Notes: a model not told the origin generated them from the letters alone. A stretch of 59,013 nucleotides of DNA from Brachionus koreanus (GCA_016987375.1 PJRA01000011.1:1077189-1136201); one strand, 5' to 3'. Positions 11,901-22,987 are shown, numbered from the stretch's first letter. Numbers and translations are program-made.

Positions 11901-14497
11901 AAAGTATCTGTCATACTAGTAACATGTTTAAAATAAGCCATTTCTTATTTGCCTCTCATAAAAAAAAAGTTGCTTTTAACACTAGAAGCACCAAACGAGT
12001 CAAAATGACTCGTTTGTAAAATTTTTAAATCCTCATATCTTTTGAATGGATTTTTCAAATAAATATATTTTTCTAGTAAATGACTATTTTAATCGATTTT
12101 TATTGAAAAAAAAATTGTCTTAGAGAGGAATATTGGCTATAGCATACAACTTAAAAAATCCCCACTTTTTAAAAATTCAGTTTTAATTTTTATCTCAAAT
12201 ATATTTTGTTAAATATAAATTTTTGATATTCCCACTTATTTTTAATGAAAACCTTTTTAAAATAATCTAAATTCTTAAATTACGAGATTAAAATTTGGAA
12301 AATTTAAATCTATTTCTTTTATAAAAATGAATAAAAATGACGAAACTTGTTATTTAACTTAAATATTCTTGTATTCGTAAATGCAGCGGTTTCTAACAAG
12401 TCAATATTGATCAAAAAATTAAACAATTAAAATACCTTAATAAAAATATGGGTGTTTTTTGACCAAAGTGCCAAGAAAAAGTAATTAATTATCATTATTG
12501 AACATATTTTTCTTTATATCTAATTTAATAATTAAAAATTAAAAATTTTAATTAAAAATTAAAAAATTTTTTTTTCTAATTTGTTTGTTTGTTGAATATA
12601 TAAATATAAAAATTAGATCTTACTTGTAGTTTCGGAAACAGAGCGGTATTTAGACAACAAAAAGTCATACATTTCAATAGAGCAACCATTTTCGAATAAA
12701 GTATCGAAAAGATCATTGAAAAATTGATAAGTATTTTGAAAAGTTTGAGAGTCTTGGTCTTTATTGAACGCCTGGTTGCCCTCTCGGACTCCGCGTGCCT
12801 CAGTCAACTTTCTAATATTACCAATACCCAAACTGCGCATATTGTACACTCCATTCGTAAATCTATCAAATAAAGTGTCCGAAAGGCTAACTCTGGTCTG
12901 TTTTGGATGTAAAAAATCATCTATTAAAATCTCGAGCATTTTTTTATTTTCCATAATGACCGCCAATTGAGACGGCGTTATTTTGCAATAGAGCGACTTT
13001 TTGACATGTACGGACGAGACTTTTTTCGTATCATTTATCAAATCACGTAGACCCTGAGAATCGTTTAAATAAACGTAACGAAACGCCAATTTGGATTGCA
13101 CCAATGGTGATATAAACGGAATGCTTTCGTTTTGATCGAAAAATGGATCGGACAATAGTACAGTCACCTTAGTATTTTCCTCTAAGCTTCGATTGCTAAT
13201 AATCTTAGCCAATTTTCTTTTTTTGACACGTGGCGATTCGTTTTTTGCTACTTTTTTTGTTTCTTTGTCACTCTCAAGCTCATCAGTCTCGTTTCCATTG
13301 GTTTCTTTTTTCTTCTTGCCATTGACTATAGGACTCTTACGCATAACTATAGTCTCATTAGTTTTGGTTATTTTTTTAATATGAATGGACGACTTTGAAT
13401 TCGGAACTTGTTTATCACTTGACGTTTTAACTTTTACTTTTTCTTTTTTTTCAATGTCCGATTCGTCGGGCATGAAGTCCGAGTCTTGCTGAATACGTTT
13501 TTTTTTCGGCTTTTTAATCTCGTCCGACTCGTTCGAGCTCAGGCTATCCTTTTCCTCATCGGCGACCGGCATTTTGTCCGATTCGGGCGAGGTTTCTTTT
13601 TCCTCTTCGAACTCGACAGTTATTCCGCCCTCTTTGACCGCTTTATCAAGCAAATCTTTCACTTTTTCCAAGTCTTGCTCGTCAAGAGTCATTCTGTTCG
13701 ACTCGCCCACTTTGTGCATGTGTACCTTAGAAATAATGCTTGACGGATCGAGCCAGTCTACAAAACCGAAACGATACTGGATCGGTTTTTTGCTTGGATC
13801 GATTTCTTCAAGCCATTGAATTTTACATTTTTTCGAGTCCTCATAAATTGTGTGACAGGTCTGGCAGAGAAAAAACGAGCCCCCATCGGCTCTTACGGCC
13901 AAAAATGTCTTCGATTTGAACAAAGTGAATCGTTTTGAGCTCTTAGACTGGACGGATTCGGAGTCCTCATTTTCGATTGGCAAACGTAGCTCCTCGGTTG
14001 AAAAGGACTCGTTTATGCTGGTTGCAGATATAGTTGAGACATCTAGTAGGTTTGTGCGACGGCGTTTGCGTCCGGAATCGGGTTGCTCCGAGATCTGGGA
14101 CCAGTAGCCGCCGTCGAGGCCCCGATCATTGCGTCGTTTGCTCTTATTTTTATCCTGAGAGTCTTGAGAGGTCTGTGAGCCGCCGAAGTTTGTCGCATTG
14201 AGCTCTTCGAGTTCCCGCTTTAGTTCGACTTTTTCTCGTGATTTATCATGCTCCTGAAAAAAAAATCTTAGAAAAAAAATTTTTTTTTTGTTGAGTTTGT
14301 TTTACCTTAACAGGTGTGATCGGCTGGCTTTTTATTTTGTTATTTAAAGGTGATTTGCTCTTGTTGGTAGATTCGTCATCGTCCTCGTCCAGGTCGATTT
14401 TTAGTCGTCCGCCATTTGACTGACTTTCGCTGGAATGGCTGGATAATTGGGATTTTGTCTCATCCTCGTTGGCTTTGGCATCCGTGTCTTTGGACAT
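2975..14497 (-). CDS. pme-5: Ankyrin-repeat / WGR / PARP catalytic protein (PME-5-like), 4 exons
   Basis: Exons on the minus strand: 14497-14306, 14253-12624, 11754-8917, 6048-2975. Junctions are AAG|gtaaaa...cag|GAG, ACAA|gtaaga...aag|ACACC and CAAG|gtaatt...aag|GCATA; phases 0, 1 and 1 fit, giving 2577 residues. Residues 1 to about 400 are acidic/basic low complexity with a CQTC-containing segment near 180. Ankyrin repeats run from about 490 through exon 3 (many ...TPLHYA/C... units) and into exon 4. A WGR domain sits near 2060-2145 (FTRWGRIGDTG), followed by the helical PARP regulatory region and the catalytic fold: HGT near 2416, then YGRGVYFSD. The C-terminal position normally held by the catalytic Glu is Gln2556 (ESQYVVY). 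This order matches the nematode nuclear ADP-ribosyltransferase PME-5 (family knowledge). A predicted role in DNA-damage ADP-ribosylation is inference, and the Gln may limit it to mono-ADP-ribosylation or none. Confidence 0.9.
6932..7707 (+). mobile_element. Decayed TIR DNA transposon with integrase C-terminus (Ginger/KRBA2-like)
   Basis: Inverted repeats of about 43 bp bound the element: 6932-6974 (GTTACAGTAAAATTG, then AATACGTTATTTTGTAAAA) and 7665-7707 in inverse orientation. Both ends sit in TATATA runs. Inside, an open frame at 7048-about 7255 shifts to another at about 7253-7519. Together they read like the C-terminal part of Ginger/Ty3-type integrases of the KRBA2 type: a basic VRTNQGKQAELM region, then VTLPIPEVDKG, then (next frame) GVLNTLFARNCFEL, and a terminal Cys-rich CNCTRQF...RCSCKKGG..CNSRCHGG. 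The catalytic integrase core is missing. One frameshift plus the deletion make it non-functional. Family assignment rests on the Cys-rich tail and the TIRs and is moderate. Confidence 0.6.
8366..8500 (+). mobile_element. Truncated copy of fold-back MITE
   Basis: This stretch, from GGATTAGTTAACTAACTAAA through AGGAGATCAGATAGACGGGC to ACTAATGTAAACATTACA, matches 17500-17625 nearly base for base. Only the right half of the palindrome is present; the left arm found at 17449 is missing or replaced by unrelated sequence. Confidence 0.65.
11755..12623 (-). other. Intron 2 of the PARP gene
   Basis: An 869-bp intron with donor gtaaga and acceptor ttaag. It carries one end of the TTAA-flanked MITE family at 11976 onward. 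The rest is AT-rich low-complexity sequence. Confidence 0.75.
11976..12110 (+). mobile_element. Partial copy of TTAA-flanked MITE (piggyBac-like termini)
   Basis: Starts TTAA then CACTAGAAGCACCAA, the terminus shared with the copies at 22841 and 35687. Next comes a perfect hairpin, ACGAGTCA-AAA-TGACTCGT (11994-12012), and an interior resembling the 35687 copy (TCATATCTTTTGAATGGATT). The opposite terminus is not recognisable, so the right boundary is approximate. Confidence 0.55.
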
Positions 14498-15244
14498 TTT
14501 ATCTATTTAACAAAAATAATTTCCAATATTTCAATTTTTCTTTTATTTTTTTCAATTCTGGGATTTATATATGAGATAATTTCTAAACGTTTCGTCAAAT
14601 AAAAAATGTGTAAGTAAATTCTTGTCTGAACATGTTAATTAAAAAAAGCAAGACTCAAGCAATATTAAAATTAGAATAAAAAATTTAATAATGTACACAT
14701 ATTTTGAATTTAAGATGAAGCGCGCGTGTGATTTGTGTTTTTTAGTTGCTGTTGGGTGTCGTGAGTTGAACGAAAGAGAAAAAATTAAATGAGAGAGAGA
14801 GAGAGAGAGTGTGTGTTTGTGCGTAAGTGAGTGAGTGAGCAATGGAAAAATAATTATTTTAAATTAAAATAGTCTTAATTCAATGCACAAAATTGATTTG
14901 ACTTGGAATATGTATGCGACCTATTTGCACACTGCCTTGGAAATTAGGACAAATCTATTTGAATTTTTGTTTTGTTTTTAAAATTTTTGAGCTTTAGCTT
15001 CTCTTAAATCACACTATTTAGTTCCCATTTTAAAATTTCAATGAATTTTTTTTCAAATAAATACTGAATAAAAAATATTTATTTTTAATTTAAATATTTA
15101 AAAATAAGAAAAAAAATTTTTTTAAATTTTTTTAGTTTTTTGCATAAATATAAATGACACAATTGATGACATACACCGTTGTTTCGAGTAATATGTTGGT
15201 AAATAACTTTATAAATCTTTTATTAAATTGATTTAAATGATTAA
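14498..15244. other. 5' flank of the PARP gene with GA/GT microsatellite
   Basis: Upstream of the PARP start codon. It holds a (GA)n tract at about 14791-14809 running straight into (GT)n and (GTGA)n to about 14838. I cannot place a promoter; the rest is AT-rich. Confidence 0.5.
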
Positions 15245-15532
15245 ATGAATAAGAAGAAAAAAAACGACAGGAATAGCTTATCTGTTTGTGCTGACGCTTT
15301 GATTCTTTATTTTCTAAGCATACCCCTCTCAGAATGCGTTTTGATTCTTGCTTTTCTATTTTGTCAATTATCGCTTGCTAAACATCATTTTTTTAGACGT
15401 AACCAGAAATGTCTGGAAAGTCGTGATGCAGAGTTTTCGTTCAGATTCACAAGAGTGTGTTTGAATCGAAGCACATTGCGCAAAATTGGTCATGATAATA
15501 AGGAGTTGAACAGGGAAAATATCCGAAATTGA
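15245..15532 (+). CDS. Orphan open reading frame, 95 codons (doubtful)
   Basis: An ATG-initiated frame whose base composition is clearly less AT-rich than its surroundings. The predicted product has a Lys-rich start, a hydrophobic middle (residues about 20-45, ILYFLSIPLSECVLILAFLF) and a basic Arg/Asn-rich end. I recognise no family and see no convincing splice sites linking it to another exon. It could be a short membrane protein, a fragment of an unknown element, or chance. Confidence 0.2.
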   Translation: MNKKKKNDRNSLSVCADALILYFLSIPLSECVLILAFLFCQLSLAKHHFFRRNQKCLESRDAEFSFRFTRVCLNRSTLRKIGHDNKELNRENIRN

Positions 15533-15689
15533 TAATTTATATTATTACGCTAAAAAATTAAATTTTAACGTTCAAGATATTTCAATTTGCTGTTTCAAAT
15601 TTACTAAAAAATATGAACTCCACTTAAGTTTAAATTTTTTTTTTCTCTTTCTTTCCACTTGTATTTTTTATTGATTTATAAAAATATAA

Positions 15690-16870
15690 TATAGTAGGAG
15701 TATTTGTAGTAAAAAATACTGCGACCGAAAAACGGGTTAGGGTATTAACAGTAAATAATTCCATTTAAGCCATTTATCCAGTCTAGCTCTTAAAATATAT
15801 TTTTTTTTAGAATAAACTATTTCTTCAGATAGGCTATTTCAAATTTTAACCACACGATTTGTCAAAAAAAATGATAACGATGCATACAATTTTTGACATC
15901 TTCTCTTACCATGTATTTTTGTGTATTTCCTCAAATTGTATACTTGATTGAAAGAAAAGTTCATTCCATTAATAAGCTGAACACTTTCATAGGAATTAAT
16001 GATCTTATAAATCTGAATTAAATCACCCCTCATTCTTCTTACTTTAATCAAGTTAAATCTAGCAACTCAAGTCTTCTCTTGTTGCTATTCTATGAACTTT
16101 TTTAAGTTCAACGATTTCTTTTTCTAAATATGCGCACCAAGAACTTATTTCAAACTCTAAGTGAGGCCGTACAAGCGCTATGTATAGCATTCTTAGAGTC
16201 TGTATTTAAATATCTTGAATTTATACTATCATTCCTCGGTTTGCACGATTTGTGCAGTACCGAACTTGGTTTGTCCATTTAAGTTCATTTTGAATATATA
16301 GATACCATAATCCTTTTCTAGAGTCGTTTTTGATAGTTTTATAGTTCCATATTTATTAAAAATCGTTTATTCATTGATTGGATTTTTTGTACCAATATGA
16401 ATTACAAGGCACTTTTCGATGTTTAAATAAAGAGACCAGATGAGAGACCAACTTGAAATATAATCTATCTATATCTTTTTGAAGAAAAATATTGTCTTTT
16501 ACATCTTAAAAAATTGATAATATTTTTGTATCATCAGCATATTTCTAACATTTATATTTTACAGCATTTTCAAGATCATTATTAAATATCAAAAAAAGAA
16601 GCGGTCCTAAGACCGACCCTTGCGGGACTCCACTAGTAACTTCCAACCATTTAGACATTGATGAACCTAAAACAACTCTCTGCTTTCTATTAGAAAGATC
16701 AATTATTAATCCAGTAAAACCATTAAGGTTTGTACAGCAAGATCTCTGCGGCATAAAACCATGCTGAGAATCTGATAATAAGTTGTGCCATAGAAGATTA
16801 GATATCATTTAGGCTTTTAATAAGCTCTTAAGAGTCTTTTAAAGGTTACTTGTTAAGCAAACAGGACAAT
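15690..16870 (-). mobile_element. Degenerate CR1/jockey-type LINE fragment
   Basis: On the minus strand from 16808 downward, a reverse-transcriptase piece reads SDSQHGFMPQRSCCTNL, then (after an internal deletion) NRKQRVVLGSS and [15 protein letters not shown], followed in broken frames by the YADD-box region (YADDTKI) and the thumb (LKWTNQV). Near 16051-15839 is the C-terminal piece RRMRGDLIQIYKI...FFLTNRVVKI. A tail with ACTACAAATACTCCTACTA follows at about 15690-15710. Multiple stops and frameshifts make it a dead copy. Confidence 0.8.
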
Positions 16871-17448
16871 AATTATTAATAAGTTTACTTCCATTTTTAA
16901 AAATTCGAGTAAAATATGCTATTTTCCATTTTTTTAGGCAATTTTTTTTGACTTGACTTGATATAATTATTAAATACTTTTGCAAAATTTAATTAATCAA
17001 TAAAATTTTAGTTTTTTATTTAATTTTAAAAAAGTTTGAAAAGAAAGCTGAATTTGACCATCAATTTAAGTATCTTTGTTTTAAAACAACTGACTCAGGC
17101 CTTGATACTTAAAAGAAGATGAACACATTTCAAACAAAATTTTTCTTGAATGAAGTAGAATGGGCCCAACAAGAAATGAATTAAATTGCTAGATGCTTTT
17201 ATGTAATATAGTTTAATCACTTTTTTAAAATAAACTAATTGCATAAAATACTCTTAGAAAAAACTTAAATAAACCGGGATAATCCCGTTCATTAATACTA
17301 CAACATCAAAATTAATAATTAGATTATTTAATTCTCTTTTGTTAATTAAGTTGAATCTCATCCGTATTATTTTGAGATCAACTCAGTTAAACATTTCAAA
17401 TTATTTCGTATTTTCGAAAACAATAGATTATCTTTGCTGCTCATCTTA
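16871..17448. other. AT-rich intergenic stretch
   Basis: Between LINE relics and the MITE. No ORF, RNA or repeat structure that I can support. Confidence 0.4.
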
Positions 17449-17594
17449 GGCCCGTCTATACGATCTCCTCGTTAGACGTTTAGAAGCAACTATTTATGGA
17501 TTAGTTAACTAACTAAACCCTGAGCGTTTAAGTTAGAATGGAGTATAAATAGCTGCTCCTAAACGTCTAACGAGGAGATCGGATTGACGGACCC
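17449..17594. mobile_element. Fold-back MITE with about 50-bp inverted arms
   Basis: Left arm GGCCCGTCTATACGATCTCC and onward (17449-17499) pairs with the right arm (about 17545-17594), which ends GGAGATCGGATTGACGGACC. Both arms contain TTAGACGTTTAG and an ATAAATAG/CTATTTAT core. The middle, GTTAACTAACTAAACCCTGA, is also present in the half copy at 8366. No coding capacity. The 30 bases after the right arm (ACTAATGTAAAAATTACA) are shared too, so the true element may extend to about 17625. Confidence 0.75.
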
Positions 17595-17629
17595 AAGGAT
17601 ACTAATGTAAAAATTACATTCTTGAAATT

Positions 17630-17770
17630 TTTAGAACCCATACCACCACTGGTGCAATATTTTATTTGGTTAGTCCATTTGAAGTCGTTTTGAACAATAA
17701 CTAGATCTTTTTCAAGAGTTATTTTAGCTAAATTATTAATTGAAAATGTTGGATGATTAGTGCATTGACC
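17630..17770 (-). mobile_element. Small LINE fragment
   Basis: On the minus strand it reads VQNDFKWTNQIKYCTS, the same segment as in the LINE relic at 15690-16870 (compare about 16232-16300). Nucleotide similarity covers roughly 130 bp. No other LINE domains are adjacent. Confidence 0.6.
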
Positions 17771-18009
17771 ACGAGTCAGTCACTTTTTATTACTAAAGCA
17801 AAATTTCTCATAAAAATATCAAGTTATTAAGATAAATTTAACATTTTTAAAAAAATAAGAAATAAAAAAATTAAAAAAATTGAAATGTACTTTTTCAACT
17901 TTGAATTTTTTTCTTACTCATTTTTTATAATATTTCTTAAAGTAAGGAAAAATAAATAAAGTTCAAGTAAATTGATGATTGTAAAATTTTTCTAGTTGAA
18001 GTATATTAA

Positions 18010-18180
18010 GAATTAAGCAAACAGAGCACTTTCTTAGCAATCGAGTCGTTGAAACTGGAACAAGCTACCAAATGATGTAACTGAAGCCGAATCTAACGCA
18101 CATCAAAGCCGTTTTAGCTACCATATAGGGACCCTTGAGTCTTGCTCTTTAGGCATACCTATTGTAGCTTTTAATTATTA
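18010..18180 (+). mobile_element. C-terminal LINE ORF2 fragment
   Basis: The plus strand reads FLSNRVVET, then after a frameshift (W)NKLPNDVTEAESNAHQSRF. This is the typical C-terminal NRVV..WN.LP..V..A motif of CR1/jockey-type ORF2 proteins. It has the opposite orientation to the two LINE pieces on its left, so it is an independent insertion. Confidence 0.65.
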
Positions 18181-18904
18181 TTGTATTCTTATTATATAAA
18201 AGAAGAAAAAAATTAAAAATATTAATTTCTTGAGTAAAGATCCTACTTGTTAGAATATTTAATTTTCTAATCGCTCTTCTTAAGCATTTTTTTTAATGTT
18301 GATTTTAGATATTTTACTAAAACTAAAGAGGAGGATTAAGTAATTAAATCTAATTGTTTATCATGTGCTGTGCTTCATTAACGATTAAATTTTAATTTAA
18401 AAATTAAATTTTCAAAAGCATATTTTTCGGTTTTCTGCACATTTGTCAATCTAGGTTTTCCTAAATTTATTTTCAATATTGCAAAGACATCGGTCAATCA
18501 ACATTTTTTAGCATTTTGTTTTTTTTTTTTATTACCATGCAAGTTTTTGTATTTCTTTTAATGCTTGTGGTGAAAGAGCTACTCTCAATTGGGTTCTTGC
18601 AAGTCCATTATTTATTCAAGACCTTAATTATCTCCTTAAATCACTAAATCCAAGTCAAGTATGTCAATGAGGACATCATAATGTAATTCCACGACCTCAG
18701 ATATAAAATAAACTTTTTGAATGGATCCAAAAGTTCATATTTTCTATTTAATTTGTGAGAAAAATTACATATGAATTTCGTAATTACTATTTATTTCAGA
18801 AAAAAGTATAATTTTTTAATAACTATAACAAATAATTTTAATTTAGAAAAAATAAGTTATCAAAGCCACGAATTATGCTAAGCCATCATACACTTTTTTA
18901 AAAT
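18181..18904. other. AT-rich intergenic stretch
   Basis: Downstream of the ceramide synthase 3' end. No coding or structured element identified. Confidence 0.4.
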
Positions 18905-20082
18905 TTAATCAGATTTTTTCTGCTTTTTCTTGTCATCTTCTTCCTCAATGTCTCTTGTATCACTAATTTCTTTTAGCTGACCAGTTGCCACCTTGTACAA
19001 AAACAATAGGACAAACTTAAGAAAAAAATTAGATAAAAATATTTTAAATTGAAAAATCTGAATGATCTTACATAGAACCAATATATATTTAGAATTAGCA
19101 ATAGTAAGAGGAGTGAGTTGAAAAATCCATAAAGACCAGCACCTCGGTGGTAAGCTTTGTGCACTGAGACGACTCCAGTCGCGTACAATATTTTCAATGG
19201 ATACCAGTAAAGTCGAAACACGAACCAAGCAATGGTAAATGCTGCAAATCCATAATTTGAAATTGTCTCATGTATCGGATAAAATTTTTTGTTTCTTTTT
19301 TTCAAATGAACATTGCACTTGGTGAATTCAAGTAAAATATCAGTAACATCATGCACAAAAAGAACCATCAACCCTATTTTATGATATCTGGTCGCATAAG
19401 ATACAATTATTAAAGTCAACGTGATCACATGATGCAACAACATGACATAAAAGTCTTTACGCCAAGCGTCCATAAAAACTGTGGCGTAAATCGAATGCAC
19501 ATAAAATCCACATTCCAAAAAGTAAATAAATTTTATTTCATCTGGCACTGTCATTCCTATCGTCCAGTCTACATTAAGAATTAATTTTTTATCTATTTAT
19601 TTTTTTTAATTAGTAAATAAATTGCATTACCATCCCAAATAAATTCTGTCCCAGTAAAATAGCTAAATCGGCCATCAAACATTAGCAAATAGCATGTGTA
19701 ACCCCACAGATATGAATAGGCTACAAATTTCCAGCAGCTTTCTGGAAACTTTTCGCGGTCTGATTTTTCGTCCACTTTTAGGTAGTTAACAAAAGGCTAC
19801 AATTCGTTAGAAATGATTTAAACGATATTTAAAATTCATTAAACTTACGTGACAAAGAAGATACTCAAATGCATATCGAACTAAAGTGAAAATAATTGCT
19901 AGAATAAAAATTGGGTACGATTCCTCTAATTTGAAATAATAGTATTTGCGAAAATCATCAAAAAAGCTTTGTGGAAATGTGTAGTTGTCCCAATTGTCTG
20001 CTCTGTAGTACCAGCTCATGCCCTGGTATACACCAACTACCAGGTCAATGTAGCCCGGGTTGTTTGTGTATGAAAAGTTCAT
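18905..20082 (-). CDS. Ceramide synthase (TLC / Lag1p domain), 4 exons
   Basis: Exons: 20082-19849, 19796-19631, 19568-19072, 19015-18905. Donors are gtaagt, gtaatg and gtaaga; acceptors attgtag, atgtag and cttaag; phases 0, 1, 0. The product is 335 residues. It N-acylates sphingoid bases with acyl-CoA in the ER membrane. The Lag1p signature is complete: WRKDFYVMLLHHVITL with the catalytic His pair at about 179-180, and HDVTDILLEFTK with Asp at about 207 and 210. About six hydrophobic segments are visible. The tail is acidic then lysine-rich (EEEDDKKKQKK), as in animal ceramide synthases. Residues 70-95 (between CHPFVNYLKV and DREKFPESCWK) leave no room for the homeobox-like domain of most vertebrate paralogs. 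The start is the ATG just after an acceptor-like tacatag, so a non-coding 5' exon is possible. Confidence 0.92.
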
Positions 20083-21989
20083 ATCTATGTAAAAAAAATT
20101 GGTTCAAAAATAAAAAAAATTATCTTATTTTTCAAAATTATTTAAATATGGAAAAAAAGATCGTATGATTAAATTTTAAGTGTGTCACGGTTTCTAATAG
20201 AAACTTAATAAGACCATTGGTGATCAATTTTCACGTTTTAAATTATTTGTCATGATTTATTTTAAACCATTTTAGTGTCTATCTAAAATATGCAAATTTT
20301 ATGTTTTTGACTAAACTTTGCTTGAAGACAAAAATAATGTTAATACAAAAAGCATGATTACATAAAATTTAAAAAAATAGAGATTTTAAACAAAAAAAAA
20401 AGCTAAAAATTTGTTTCTTTTACATTATTTTATATAATAGAAAAAAAGCATTCAAAATTTCAAATAAACTAAACACTAAAGCTAAAAAAAATCAATTAAT
20501 TATGTCAAAAATGAGAATAAAAAAATTTAAATTTTCCTTGATTATTTTTTTATTAATTTTGTCTTAAATTAAATATAATCCGAGACGTATTAAAATCAAA
20601 TAATCGATAAAAATTTTAATTTAAATTTGTCAATATACTCTAAATGACACGTTTAATTTATTAAATAGCTATATCATGAAATAATAGCTAATTGAATGAA
20701 TCAAATTTTTCTCGATTATTTGTTTTTTTTTAAAAAAAAATTAATTAATATAAAGAAATTGAGCTTAGAAAATAAAGGCTAAAATTATTAGTATTGTAAA
20801 ATATAAAAATTTTGACATTTTTCTTATTTAATCCTATTAAGAGATTATCTTAATTGATTTTTGATATAAAAAAATGTTTAGCTACGATCAACCAGCTTAA
20901 AGTTCAGACTTGTTAAAAACGTTTTCCTTAAAATGTTGAATTGAATTTTTATAATTTAGTTTTTTTTGAAAACTTAGTCTAAATAATAAAATCCCTATTT
21001 CTCTTTTTTTTTTAATGACAAATATTTAAATGATTAATTTTGGAATTTTTAATGAGTAAATAAATCCAGTTATACATATTCAACTAGCTATTTTAGTTTA
21101 ACATTTGTAAACAAAATTTAATTTAAAAAATCTTATCGATGTCTTTGTTATTTTTGAATAAAAATATAATTAATATTTAAATTTTTTTCTTGTTCTATTT
21201 TATTATACTTTAAAAAAATAAAAAATAGATCAAAATTAAATTTTTAGTCAGACATAGCTTTTGTCTTTCACTTTAGTTAAAGTATATGACGAAGTCATGT
21301 GTTTTTAAGTAAGTATATTCTTTGTTTCTAACATATATATTTTAAACTATCCAATATAACATTATCTTGCTTATTTTAACAATATCAGTAAAAAGTAGAG
21401 CAGATTTATTTGATCAATAATAAAATTGTATTTGAATCAAATAAAAGATACTAAACATTTAAAAATAAGTAAATAAATCTATAGCTTAAATAGTCTTATA
21501 AGCTTAATACATTTTTTGAATTTATCCTTATCATAAAATAAATAAAAAAAATTCTTTTAAAAAATTAAAAAAAAAATAGTCAGCTCAATTTAGAACATTT
21601 TTAATTTCAAAAATTTTTCCACACCTTTACAATCCCTGTGAATTTTTTTTTCACATGATTTAAACGTCATTTTTAATTATTCTTTCCAATTTCTTAGTTT
21701 GAATTCGAGTTTTTTTGAAATTAAACTAAATGAACGGTGGAAGTTCGGTTGGAGCTTGGAGTTGTATCAAGTTAGAGTTGTATAAAGGTACTGGATATTT
21801 CTAAATACTAGAAGTATAGGTTTATGATATGGAAAAAACAGTTATTACCATCAACTGAGATTTTTTTTGAAAAAAATAACAGTATGTTTTTTAAAGAGAG
21901 GGGACAAGTGGACACACTGCTCATTTCGTTCGAGATTTGATTTGTAAAAAAACAAACATCCATTCCTCATTGGCGCATAAGATCATCAA
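20083..21989. other. AT-rich intergenic stretch
   Basis: About 1.9 kb upstream of the ceramide synthase. It is dominated by A/T homopolymers. I see no gene, RNA or repeat with recognisable boundaries. Confidence 0.4.
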
Positions 21990-22240
21990 GTCTTAATTCA
22001 ATACAAAATTTTATTGATCACAAAATGTTTAACACATAATACAGGTTTTGTGAAATTTAGTATAATAGAACAGAACAAAATGTTAAAAATTCCTATTTCT
22101 TTTCTTTTATAAATCAAAAGCAAGTTCTGTAAATGCAACATGGTGCAACAATTTAGCATTAGTAAAATTTTTTTGACAAATTTGGCTAAGGTGAATTTCG
22201 CAGAGACTTTGCACAACATTACCTCGGGAAATAATAGAAG
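21990..22240 (+). repeat. Copy of dispersed fold-back repeat (GGTTTTGTGAAATTT family)
   Basis: AGGTTTTGTGAAATTTAGTA, then AATAGAACAGAACAAAATG at 22041-22080, matches arms of the repeats near 43749-43961, 45180-45235 and (inverted) 47296-47352. Downstream ATGCAACATGGTGCAAC resembles the GCACCATTTTGCAT portion at 47250. Boundaries are approximate. The open frames here are not protein-like. Confidence 0.55.
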
Positions 22241-22326
22241 TCTCAACATTCGATCAATTCAAAAACAGATACGATTCATACAAGTCCAACAAAAAAAAAT
22301 CCACTTAATAAAACACAGAATCAAAG

Positions 22327-22795
22327 AGATCTCTTTATGAAAGGCGAGAGCGGATATTTCAAAATTTAATATATATTTTGTTCTAAACTTTTTAGATATG
22401 AATTCAATGTATATGTAAACATATCAGCTTTTTTTCAAAGATTATATGTTCAAAAATGCGATTGGCATTACAGTTAGAAATAATCTTTAAGTTTATAAAT
22501 TAAAAAAGACATGAATAAAAGCTGGAAAATTTTAAAAACTTTATACTAAATAATTAATAGCAAAAAAATCTGAATTCTTTCAATTTTTGTTGCTAACTAT
22601 TACACATGAATAACTTTTTTCAGCAAAAAATTATTTTATTTTTCTTTTTTTATTCTTTTTCAAAATATTAGTTTTATAGTTTTTATAATTCAATGAACCA
22701 GTCTGGATTGCAAATTTAATTCAAACTAAATTCAATGTAACCATAGCGAATCTGCATCTAGTCTCGCTCCGCAGGTTTCCTAGTATGTTTCCTTA
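22327..22795 (+). repeat. Long dispersed direct repeat, copy A
   Basis: This block matches 30800-31278 over about 450 bp, with a few indels. Shared landmarks in order: GAGCGGATATTTCAAA, AACATATCAGC..TTTCAAAG, GCGATTGGCATTACAGTTAG, TCTGAATTCTTTCAAT, TGTTGCTAACTATTACACAT, GTCTGGATTGCAAATT, and TCCGCAGGTTTC. No ORF is conserved between the copies, so I infer a non-autonomous mobile element. I could not find terminal repeats. Confidence 0.75.
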
Positions 22796-22836
22796 TTACT
22801 TCGTTAATCTTCTAAGCAAGAAAGCATTCATTATAT

Positions 22837-22987
22837 TTAACACTAGAAGCACCAAGCTTTTTTTTCATTTTTTTTTAAATTCAAAACTATAATAATTTCA
22901 CATAGTAATATCACATTTAAAAAAAAAATTTTAAAATCCACAAATTAAAACGAGTTAAAATGACTCGTTTGATGCTTCTAGTTTTAA
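22837..22987. mobile_element. TTAA-flanked MITE (piggyBac-like termini), short copy
   Basis: TTAA (22837-22840) then CACTAGAAGCACCAA; the right end reads TTGATGCTTCTAGT then TTAA (22984-22987), so terminal inverted repeats and a TTAA target duplication are intact. A near-perfect palindrome ACGAGTTAAAATGACTCGT lies just inside the right end. There is no coding sequence in the roughly 143-bp interior. Confidence 0.75.

Noticed and set aside
14639..14842. Minus-strand frame rich in Thr-His-Ser-Leu repeats.
   Set aside because: It is a translation of the (GA)n/(GTGA)n microsatellite upstream of the PARP gene.
21998..22340. Two overlapping frames on opposite strands.
   Set aside because: They fall in a copy of the fold-back repeat and are not preserved in the other copies.
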